DNA of 25,808 bases, from the NCBI GenBank assembly GCA_036897625.1, contig JAYMTA010000635.1:1-25808 (forward strand), given 5' to 3'. Origin of the DNA: Pelargonium cotyledonis (taxonomy: Eukaryota; Streptophyta; Magnoliopsida; Geraniales; Geraniaceae). Positions 18,299 to 25,808 of the stretch are shown in pieces. Every line of letters starts with the position of its first letter. The stretch's first letter is position 1. A program made the translations under genes and the position numbers. The notes beneath the pieces were generated by a model, which searched no databases, was not told the DNA's origin, and saw only the letters and a list, made by a program, of their open reading frames with translations.

Positions 18299-20992
18299 AT
18301 GGGAATTTGCTTGAGCGCTCAAATAAAAGCTGAGAGCCCATTGAACACAGGTACTTTGGGTTTTTTTTCTTTAGCTTTTATTTGTTATTGCTTTGCTTGA
18401 TGGACTAGTTTTGTGATTTTTGCCTCTATGCCAGCTCAATCTACATATGAAATTTAATACTATTCGTGATTATTAAGTACAATTATTTTATTGATTGTTG
18501 TGTTAGGTAAAAAATCTGGTATTGTTTGGGAAATTTTGGAATAAGGGTCAATTTTAAGTGTGGTATTAGTTGATTTGTTTGACAATTGGCCTATTGGTTT
18601 CTCTGGTTAGGTTAGGTCCATTTGTAATTTGATCAATATCTTACATCTTATCTCTTCAGTTATTTTCCTATTAGTGTTTTATAGCCTTTATTTGGTAGCC
18701 AAAGTTGTTGGGATTCTGAATTTCTTTTACTTTCCAATTTACCCAAAAATAGAAGCCCAATTCTTTTTAACGCATTTTATACTCAAGTTTTTCATTTCAT
18801 TTCATGAACTTATTGAGCACAAGTTACTGTTGATTATACTTTTAATGGAGTGCAATAAACCTTGGGAGTTTTGTTATTCCATTTCCTATTTAGTGATTGT
18901 GAGTTCGCGGCGGTTGATATGTGCATGTATTTGTGCAGGGGTGAATTCAAGAAATGTTAGCTCAGATGGGAATGATAGTAGTACCGGTAGCAAGATCTCA
19001 TCAGTTTCAGTGCCTCCAACTCCTCGAAGTGAGGGCGAGATCTTGCAGTCTCCCAATTTGAAGAGCTTTACTTTTGCTGAGCTCAAATTGTCCACCAGGA
19101 ATTTCCGTCTTGATACAGTGCTAGGCGAGGGTGGTTTTGGCTCAGTTTTCAAGGGGTGGATCGATGAGAATTCGTTTACTGCTTCTAAGCCTGGGACTGG
19201 CATGGTTATTGCTGTGAAAAGGCTTAATACCGAAAGTTTCCAAGGCCACAGGGAATGGTTGGTGAGTTACTACTTATCGTCATTGTGTATGAAACATTGC
19301 ACCTTCCTAAGGAGAACTTGTAATATTTTCTATGATATATTCTCTAGGATTGACCTATTGGAAGCTTTTAAAACTGTCTTTTCCTGATTGTGGTCCGTCC
19401 TCGTGCATGTTTACAATCATGTTTGCTATTCCACGCAGGTTAATTTATTTTTGGTTTCTTTGAACCTTTAGGCTGAAGTGAATTTTCTGGGCCAACTTTA
19501 TCATCCTCACCTTGTGAAATTACTCGGGTACTGCTTGGAAGATGAGCATAGACTTCTAGTCTATGAATTCATGCCTCGAGGCAGCCTGGAGAATCATTTG
19601 TTCAGGAGTGAGTTCCTTCTCTTCCATCTTTTAATCTCAACATTGTTGAATCTTCTCGACACATTTTGAGCTGTGGCCAACAAGAAATCGTTGTTGTATC
19701 AGGAGGTTCTTACTTTCAGCCTCTTTCGTGGAGCCTCCGTTTGAAGGTTGCTCTTGGTGCTGCAAAGGGTCTTGCCTTTCTTCACAGTGCTGAAGCAAAA
19801 GTAATTTATAGGGACTTCAAGACTTCCAATATTCTGCTTGACTCGGTATGTAACTTATGGTCCATATGTGTCCTCTCTTATCTTACGGTTTTATCTGACT
19901 TGTCCTATATTGGCTTTGGCTCCTCTTAACAATTTTTGTGTGGAATCTTAGAGCTATAACGCAAAGCTGTCTGATTTTGGGTTGGCTAAGGATGGGCCGA
20001 CAGGTGATAAAAGTCATGTATCTACCAGAGTGATGGGGACCTATGGATATGCAGCTCCAGAATATCTAGCCACAGGTTTTTTATCATGTCCTATCTACAT
20101 GTTCCACATTTGGATTTTGACGTTTGTTTTACCTTTCATGTCTTGTTGTCCTGATCTATGTTGCATAGACATGGGTACGAGATACGGGACACAACATGAC
20201 AGATACGGTGACACAATTTTTATGAATTCATAAATGTATACGTTACATCAGTCCATGCTAATATGTTTTAGTGTCAAAACTCTTACAATCAATTCAACTT
20301 TTAGAAAAAATTGAGGGACAGATCAAACATTATTAAAAAGTTAGGGGACACAAATCTGAAGAGTGTCCGAGTGTCCAAGCGTCGTGTACGCATCGGACAC
20401 ATAAGTATGTTTGATAAAATGACAGTGTCCGTGCATTTTATCAACTCTTACCTCTGAAGTAAATGAAGCATATATAAAATATCTAAGTGCTAGTTTTAGT
20501 TTCTTCAACTGAGAGTCTGTATTGACTTATTCAGCTCTGTTAATCATCCACTCAGGTCATCTGACTGCGAGGAGCGATGTGTACAGTTTTGGAGTTGTTC
20601 TTCTAGAGATGTTGTCTGGCCGGAGAGCAGTAGACAAAAACCGGCCATCTGGAGAACACAGCCTAGTGGATTGGGCTAGACCATACCTTGCCAACAAACG
20701 CAAAGTCTTCCGTGTTCTTGACAATCGCCTTGAAGGCCAGTATGTCATGGAAGCAGCCCATAGGGCAGCTAATCTCGCATTGCGATGCCTATCTATGGAA
20801 GCCAGGGTCAGGCCAACTATGGAACAGGTTGTGACAGAACTAGAACAGCTCCAGGATACCAAAGAAACTGGCGCCATTCGCAGCAAATCAACGAGTGATG
20901 CTAAAAGCCGTAGACGAAGCGCAGATGATGCTGGCATTGCGAAAAGAACTGTTTCTTACCCGAGACCATCCGCTTCCCCACTTTATGCTTGA
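18299..20992 (+). CDS. PBL10: Receptor-like cytoplasmic kinase, RLCK-VII/PBL9-PBL10-PBL11 clade
   Basis: The exons are 18299-18350, 18939-19261, 19472-19607, 19703-19845, 19952-20075 and 20556-20992. All borders are GT-AG, phases fit, and they give 404 aa. The N-terminus [14 protein letters not shown] has Gly2 for N-myristoylation and Cys4 for palmitoylation, placing the protein at the plasma membrane. A Ser-rich linker ([20 protein letters not shown]) precedes the kinase domain, about 75-360. Its motifs are [11 protein letters not shown], Lys111 in IAVKRL, Glu127, YRDFKTSN with Asp208, DFG at 226-228, and [14 protein letters not shown]. The tail ends [12 protein letters not shown], as in APK1-type proteins. 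All catalytic residues are present and it is an RD kinase. PBL kinases relay signals from receptor kinases; the substrate cannot be read here. The closest remembered relative is Arabidopsis APK1B/PBL10, though PBL9 or PBL11 cannot be excluded. Confidence 0.95.
20160..20450. repeat. Interspersed repeat in PBL10 intron 5
   Basis: Intron 5 (20076-20555) contains a block starting 'tgcatagacatgggtacgag atacgggacac' and ending 'gacagtgtccgtgcatttta'. 'gagtgtccgagtgtcc' and 'cgcatcggacac' lie inside. Blocks mixing ATACGGGACAC with GTGTCCG phrases are a familiar non-coding plant repeat, probably a small non-autonomous transposon. The two ends are roughly inverted (GACATGGG against CGTGC), but I could not fix exact ends or a target duplication. 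Confidence 0.45.
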
Positions 20993-21290
20993 TCATGAAA
21001 ACTTGAGATTAACAAAAGAGCTGCATTTTCTGTTTGTTATCTAATTATATGCTTGCACTTAGGCCACGAAACGAATTTGGACAATTCATGTCCAGTGACT
21101 GTATAGTTTTTGTTTCAACTAATGTATTCATAATCAACCTTCTGTTGACAAAATTACATAGTACCTTGTCTGGGTTAACCTTGGAAAAAGTTAGGGAAAT
21201 GGGGGTGGAAGAAACTTTATGCATTAGAGTTTAGGTCTCCTTTTGTGGTTCCAGCCTGGTGGTGTAATTTTTTTTTTCTTTGGTTCTACT
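20993..21290 (+). other. 3' untranslated region of the PBL10-like kinase
   Basis: Sequence after the TGA at 20990-20992 is AT-rich with no further coding similarity. A polyadenylation region within the next 150-300 bp is likely, but no single AATAAA-type signal stands out. Confidence 0.4.
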
Positions 21291-21299
21291 TTGATGCTA

Positions 21300-21530
21300 G
21301 GAGTGTTTGACATGGTGCCCCCAGGAACTTCCTGGGCGCCTCGGGGATGCTTCGACCAACGTTTGTCCTGGAAAACAAGGTTCCTTCGAATGTAAAGTCA
21401 ATAATCTGTTGTACTTCTCGGGTATTAATCTATTTTCTCGTGTGGGCCTTTTGTTATCGTGACCTCCATTAGTTGTGTCATATTCGTGTTAGGTCTGCTG
21501 TGGGCTTCCGGGGATCCTCCCGTCTGTTTC
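21300..21530. other. GC-richer block downstream of PBL10, unidentified
   Basis: This block, with 'ggtgcccccaggaacttcct', 'gggcgcctcggggatgc' and 'ttccggggatcctcccg', is markedly GC-richer than its flanks. No frame of useful length crosses it on either strand. It may be a fragment of an inserted repeat or the extended end of the upstream transcript. Confidence 0.3.
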
Positions 21531-21539
21531 TTGGCATGT

Positions 21540-22330
21540 TTATTTTTTGTAATATTATGGCATTTGGGTTCTTTTTCAAAGAGGGTAATCATAAAGATTT
21601 TCAGCTATTTGAGATGATACTGTGAGCTGGAGATTCTGCAATTTGGTTTTTGGAACTACTGTTACAGAATATTTTTTATTATACTTAACTTTGTTGCTGC
21701 TTTTGATCCCAACCCACCAACAATGAGTTGAAAAAGTGTATTCAAAGATCAATTGTATTCTGATTTGTGAGTCATGGTGCTTTCTAAAATATTGCAAATA
21801 TATTCCCCTATGTGTTATTGTCATCCCACAAGAAAGCTGAAACAGTTGGTGCATTTGTTTGATGATTAGCAAACATTCAACCCCGTATTTGGTCATATCC
21901 AGCCATCTTGTTTGACTGGGTAAATAGATTTTTCACACTGAAAATGACCTTCAGAATTATGATATTTGGGCAAAAATACATAATTTTAAGGAAAATAACT
22001 ATGGTGGTGTGCCTGTGTATTTGAAGAGTGTTCAACTTGATTCTCACTGAACAGCTTAAACTAATAGTTAAAGTTCATTTACAGACTGTAAATAGACTGT
22101 GCACGTTGATTAAGAAATGACGCAAGACACATGAGTCACTTACAAAACCGGCTATGATATCATCTTAAACTTGACTTTAATCTAAAAGATTAAACTAATA
22201 GGTGGAGGGCCTAAGTAGTATATCAAGTAGCTACAAAATTCATATTCTTTAAACCAGAAATTCCTTAACAAAAAGCATGCATGCCTCATCAACGCGCAGT
22301 TTCCAGAGAACTAATGTTTCTTCTAGGAAG
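21540..22330. other. Intergenic DNA, including a repeat fragment at about 22140-22230
   Basis: No gene is supported. The phrase 'ggctatgatatcatcttaa' followed by 'aatctaaaagattaaactaa' and 'ggtggagggcctaag' resembles a widespread plant repeat built around GGCTCTGATACCATGTTAA. That sequence is the complement of the initiator-Met tRNA primer site used by many LTR elements. If so, it is a small fossil in minus orientation; ends cannot be set. Confidence 0.35.
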
Positions 22331-22336
22331 ATTTTA

Positions 22337-23118
22337 GGCCAGGACTTGGGTTGCTTCATCAGACACATGCATAGAGGCAAGCTTCTGAGCTGAATCAACG
22401 CAACACTGTCCTTCAAAATATGGGTCTATAGGTTATAGCGAGCTTGAGCTATAACGATTTATAGTCTTGACACAAAGGTTTCATCCATTCAAGAAACTTC
22501 GGCTTGCTCAGTGGAAGAATTCTCTGCATAGCTTGACCTCTGTCTGATGAACTCGTACAGAACCATCCCAAACCTCCTAACATCTCTCTTAGCAGTCCGA
22601 CTTCCAGTTTATGCATACTCTGGACCTCTGCATAAGTTCTCATGTAGCATAATGTTTAGTGTTTTGAAATTGCTGGATATTAGCTGCTCTATGACTATAT
22701 GAAGCACATGAATACAAGCTAAAGACTGAGGAAAAAAATGCGGAAGCATCTAATGTTTAAATTACGATCAGTTACATCCACTGCATACACAATCAGGGCA
22801 TTGCAAGTGGTTATCATAAAAGAAACATGAATGCATGTTTGAAGCAGAACATGCAAAATCCATATACCTGAAAGTCCATCTCCTCGTGCAAGCATGCCAA
22901 ACCACAGGCTGCATCTTGAGCAAGTTTTAATCTTATCATCCATGAGACAGGCGAAGGTACAAGAGCCGACATATAATCCTCTCATAACAAAAGCTGTTGA
23001 ATACCCGCTCTCTCATCATTTGCTGCACATCTTGCCACTAACTCGAAAATATTTGGGTGCTTGAGTGCACCCAAAAAGTTTGCTTCGTTGATCAACTTCT
23101 TATGGCCCTCTAGACTAA
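22337..23118 (-). pseudogene. Decayed receptor-like cytoplasmic kinase, PCRK1 type (RLCK-VII)
   Basis: Reading the minus strand from 23118, an acceptor-like GCGTTTTAG precedes LEGHKKLINEANFLGALKHP, then CAANDERAGIQQLL. After an in-frame stop follow PSPVSWMIRLKLAQDAACGL and ACLHEEMDFQ, ending at a donor-like CAG/GTATAT near 22868. These match the PCRK1 segments GHKEW..EVNFLG, CAEDDERGIQRLLVYE and LRIAQDAARGLAYLHEE. After a gap, GPEYA-stop-TGSRTAKRDV and FGMVLYEFIRQRS (about 22625-22545) match the APEY..TG..T.KSDVW..G segment. KFLEWMKP and FEGQCCVDSAQKLAS (about 22418) follow in shifted frames. The glycine loop and N-lobe lysine are absent, and no clear catalytic loop or DFG is readable. Several stops and frame changes make it non-functional. 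Introns appear retained, so it is a duplicated rather than retroposed copy. Confidence 0.8.
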
Positions 23119-23119
23119 A

Positions 23120-23810
23120 ACGCAAAATACAGAACCCCATTAGGTCATGGCAGAGCACATATGCATATCGAATTGAAAAACATATAAGCTAATAACCCAT
23201 TTGACATTAATAATGACAGTAACAGAAAACATAACCTAATACTTACCCACATTCCCATTTAGTGATAACATAAAAAAAAACCATGACCAGAAGACAAATG
23301 TTACGGTTAAATCGAGCCAGAAGATAAGTTGTGAACACGGAGGGAACTTTGTGTGGGGAAGCATATGCAGAGCTAAGATAGATCAAAGCGCCATCTTTTG
23401 AAGCACAAATGAACAGAGAACACACAGCATTGTGGGAAAGGCACCTCTTCCAGTGAACCCAAGCACTTAAAATCCACAAAACTAATACACATTTCAAAAT
23501 TGTGGGAAACTGGTTAAGATACAAAGAACCAGCCATTTCTTAGCAGATTGGTAACGTTATGAGATCCGATAGTGTTCTACTTCAACCCTAACTTAGATTG
23601 AGATACGATTATCAAATCCATGAGAGACCACAAGTCCACAACCATTGATAGTTACAAACAAAAAAAACCCTAAATCCTTTCTAAAATGCCTCTAATTCGC
23701 TTAACTCACAACTGTTGTTACACGAGAAAACCTAGAATCGAACAATCAAACCAAAACAAAGCTACCGGTAATATCTAATAAATCAAGGTTTGCTCATACA
23801 TACACATTCA
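23120..23810 (-). other. Region between kinase pseudogene and minus-strand exon-like block
   Basis: A 97-codon minus frame (23536-23243) ends just beside a strong donor-like sequence, AATGTGG/GTAAGT (near 23248). Its translation (…SAWVHWKRCLSHNAVCSLF…) matches no family I know and lacks the glycine loop expected upstream of the kinase pseudogene. It may be an untranslated exon of the decayed locus. Otherwise nothing is seen. Confidence 0.25.
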
Positions 23811-23815
23811 ATTAC

Positions 23816-24031
23816 CTCCATCGTCGTCACAATTTCGGATCGAAAAACGTCGATCGGCCTCCAAAAGCTGTAGAACTCGCGAAACGCGACCGAGAAGGTC
23901 CTGGACATGGAGACCTGCGATGCCCTGTAAACGACGCCGTTGGTGCATCCAAAATAGAAGGAAATTGAAGTTTTCAGAAGAAATACAGAGTTTGAGACGA
24001 TGAAGTCAAAGGGATGGGATGGGGTCGCCAT
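23816..24031 (-). other. GC-richer minus-strand exon-like block, hypothetical first exon
   Basis: On the minus strand an ATG at 24031-24029 in good context (GCCTCCATGGCG) opens MATPSHPFDFIVSNSVFLLK and runs 72 codons to a donor-like GATGGAG/GTAATT (splice after 23816). Composition is distinctly GC-richer than the flanks. A second minus frame is also open across the 3' half (MHQRRRLQGIAGLHVQDLLG…), so the true frame is uncertain. I recognise no domain in either and cannot find the next exon. It may be the 5' end of the decayed kinase locus, of an unrelated gene, or a non-coding transcript. Confidence 0.3.
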
Positions 24032-24451
24032 GGAGGCCCATCCGCAGCAGCTTTCAGTGACTGAAGAAGATGATGAGACGAGCGATGGAGGACAAGCAAA
24101 GCAACAATTCACATTGCAAGCAACAATAATGATCCATCTATAACAGTGTAATTTTGGTGTTAAAGCAAGCATGATTAGTTGTTTGTAATCGCATAATCAA
24201 CCACCAACACTCTTTTCTAGAATCTATGCCTAAATTGATCCAACAAATCAAAATTAATGATCATAAGAGGAAAAAAAAGAAAAAAAGTATCGTTGGGACA
24301 ACGAATAAACTAAATTTGCAAGTAGATCAACTAAAAGGAACCAGTAAATCTCATAAATTTGTGTTTATTCAATTAGTACAACAAAAACAGATTTTCTATT
24401 ATTTGTGGTCGGAATCAAGTTTTAGAGTTTAGTTTATTTATAATAGATAAA

Positions 24452-24752
24452 GAGCAATGCTATATATCTCAAAAGTTGTACAAAATTATTTGTACAAAAT
24501 AATATGTCAATTAATAGAATATGACACATTAACTATTTCATAAATGACTTGACCTAATCATAACACGCCGTGTACAGTATATTTCATAAACCGGGTGCTC
24601 CGCGCCAAAAATTCATGGAAGGGTGGTGGTATCATATATGTAAGGTTATTATTTGTCGAAGCTTAATTTTAAGCACAAAAAGATGAAAAATATACGTGCC
24701 ACGTAGACTGCCACGTCATTTTGTACAGAATTTGAGACATTTAGCATTTTTC
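24452..24752. mobile_element. Mutator-type MITE with 9-bp target duplication
   Basis: The left end GAGCAATGCTATATATCTCA (continuing AAAGTTGTACAAAAT) is matched inverted by the right end, whose complement reads GAAAAATGCTAAATGTCTCA (continuing AATTCTGTACAAAAT). Most positions of these roughly 35-base ends agree. The element is bounded by perfect direct repeats ATAGATAAA at 24443-24451 and 24753-24761. A 9-bp duplication is the hallmark of Mutator-like elements. Length is 301 bp and there is no transposase, so it is a non-autonomous copy. The intact duplication suggests a fairly recent insertion. Confidence 0.75.
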
Positions 24753-24764
24753 ATAGATAAATGA

Positions 24765-25200
24765 GAAATACATAGTTCTAACTCGTTATAATAGCTGAAA
24801 TCACAAAATTTAACATATTCTATGAAATCATATCCCGACAATAATTTTCAGATTCTAGCGTAAAAAAAATTAGATTCAGGCAAAAAAATTCAAAATTCAG
24901 CAACATTTGAAAATTTCGGTGCCGAAAGTGTTTGAATTAAAAATTAAAAAGATAAAGAATGGTTATGTGAGTATTTTAAAAAATTAATTATTCATATATC
25001 CTACACGTAATAAAAAAAATGTATTTTAATTAGACTTAACTCACAAAATAATATTTTACCTTATTCCTATGAGTTGAATGTCACATCTAAAACTTTTAAG
25101 GAATTAAGCGTCGTCATTGACCAGTAATAATACACTATGCATTAGGCAGGATTACAACGTGTGTAGTGTGTTGTTGAATAGTGAATATGATGAATGCTTA
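24765..25200. other. AT-rich intergenic DNA
   Basis: No coding similarity, tRNA or clear repeat ends were found on either strand. Confidence 0.5.
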
Positions 25201-25204
25201 CATG

Positions 25205-25500
25205 TGAGACCCACAAGGAGCATGATTGTCTCTAACTCTAGAATAAAAGAAGAGAGGTCCAGGTCATGGGGTAGGCCTGAAAGCCCAATGTATGGGCTAA
25301 GTTGACCCAGAGGTCAAGGGTAGTTGCTGGACCGTACGACGTTGCAGGTAAAATGACGCAATCATTGTAAAGTCTAATCGCAGATCTCATCATCACGCTT
25401 ACGTATTTTAGAGTATCGACAGCTGTAACTCCCAGTTCCCTACATAAACTACACCTCAAACCACGCTCCTCTCCTATCACGGGGGAAATTACATCAACCC
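25205..25500. mobile_element. Possible LTR-retrotransposon fossil fragment
   Basis: This block is GC-richer than its flanks and non-coding. It has a long mixed stretch ('gaggtcaagggtagttgctg', 'ttgcaggtaaaatgacgc') followed by 'gtaactcccagttccctaca taaac', laid out like the promoter part of an LTR. Neither terminal TG/CA pairs nor a target duplication could be fixed, and no gag or pol is present. It is at best a broken remnant of uncertain family and age. Confidence 0.25.
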
Positions 25501-25748
25501 TCAGTAGACTAGGGACTTAATACATATAGCCCAAATAAACTAATTTTACTGACATCTAATTTTAGTGAATTAGCCATTTAATAGAATTAGTTAGCTTCAC
25601 CGTTAATTTGAGCTGAAAGATCAATATACTCTCCAATAATATTTTTTTAGTTTGCCAAACAAGCCCTTAAATTATAAAAAAAAAAGAAAAAACAAAATCT
25701 GAAACATTAACCTAACCTAACTCACTTCTCCCTCTCTCTCTCTCTCAA
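25500..25748 (+). promoter_or_regulatory. Promoter and leader of the gene at the right edge
   Basis: AT-rich sequence changes to a pyrimidine tract, (CT)n at about 25727-25747, directly before the ATG at 25749. CT-rich tracts of this kind are common in plant 5' leaders near the transcription start. No clear TATA box was identified. Confidence 0.4.
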
Positions 25749-25808
25749 ATGGAAGGCCACAACAGAGACAGCCACGGCGGCGACCAGCATGCTCCGATCC
25801 GGTCACGG
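25749..25808 (+). CDS. Start of an unidentified gene, cut by the window edge
   Basis: An ATG in context CTCTCAAATGG opens 20 codons to the edge: MEGHNRDSHGGDQHAPIRSR. The composition becomes abruptly GC-rich, as at plant coding starts, and a CT-rich leader precedes it. The visible residues are hydrophilic (His, Gly, Asp, Arg), with no signal peptide or domain. The family cannot be named from this little sequence. Confidence 0.55.
   Translation, partial: MEGHNRDSHGGDQHAPIRSR

Noticed and set aside
17957-18400. Long + frame (147 codons) in front of the PBL10-like gene
   Set aside because: It has no ATG at its start, is rich in Phe/Leu from T-rich leader sequence, and overlaps the leader and true first exon in another frame.
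20557-20937. 126-codon minus frame opposite the last PBL10 exon
   Set aside because: It is a shadow of a well-supported kinase exon; the translation has no family resemblance.
22410-22455. Short hairpin GTTATAGC...GCTATAAC
   Set aside because: Eight-base arms of low complexity inside decayed pseudogene sequence; likely chance.
1-25808. CRISPR arrays, operons, phage or toxin-antitoxin systems, rRNA or tRNA genes
   Set aside because: No regularly spaced identical repeats, no bacterial gene organisation and no complete cloverleaf were found; the tRNA-like piece at 13369-13423 belongs to a SINE.

Overview
The window is nuclear DNA of a flowering plant, most likely a eudicot. It is AT-rich and intron-containing, with GT-AG splicing, and is littered with small DNA transposons and retroposon debris. 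The two intact genes are protein kinases whose families are plant-specific in this form. The exact taxon cannot be fixed from the sequence; a woody dicot is a guess.

Layout. Positions 1-9600 hold no convincing gene. They are AT-rich intergenic DNA with a nested pair of MITEs (3132-3616), a likely hAT-type MITE (about 7322-7750), a 5'-truncated LINE keeping its RNase H end (8805-9232), and two compositional islands (1440-1700 and 6168-6290). Positions 9620-9990 are a promoter-like block rich in ACGT/G-box cores. The first gene follows at 10147-14563 (+): a five-exon Ser/Thr kinase of the CDPK-related PEPKR1 type, about 533 aa. Its introns carry a three-unit repeat (intron 1), a Stowaway-like MITE end (intron 3) and a SINE with amplified tail units (intron 4). 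Positions 14930-17750 are intergenic, with a hAT-like MITE, minus-strand exon-like fragments and a 27-base A run.

The second gene, 18299-20992 (+), is a six-exon receptor-like cytoplasmic kinase of subfamily VII (PBL9/PBL10/PBL11 clade, 404 aa) with an N-myristoylation/palmitoylation start. Its intron 5 contains an interspersed repeat. Tail-to-tail with it at 22337-23118 (-) lies a decayed RLCK of the PCRK1 type. A GC-richer minus-strand exon-like block lies at 23816-24031. A Mutator-type MITE with a 9-bp target duplication occupies 24452-24752, and a possible LTR-derived fossil lies at about 25200-25500. A gene begins on the + strand at 25749 and is cut by the window edge.

The two intact kinases are not an operon or a known pathway pair. 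PEPKR1-type kinases are soluble CDPK/SnRK-superfamily members without EF hands; PBL kinases sit under the plasma membrane and relay receptor kinase signals. I found no convincing undescribed biological system. The notable content is transposon nesting, intronic repeat expansion and a kinase pseudogene.
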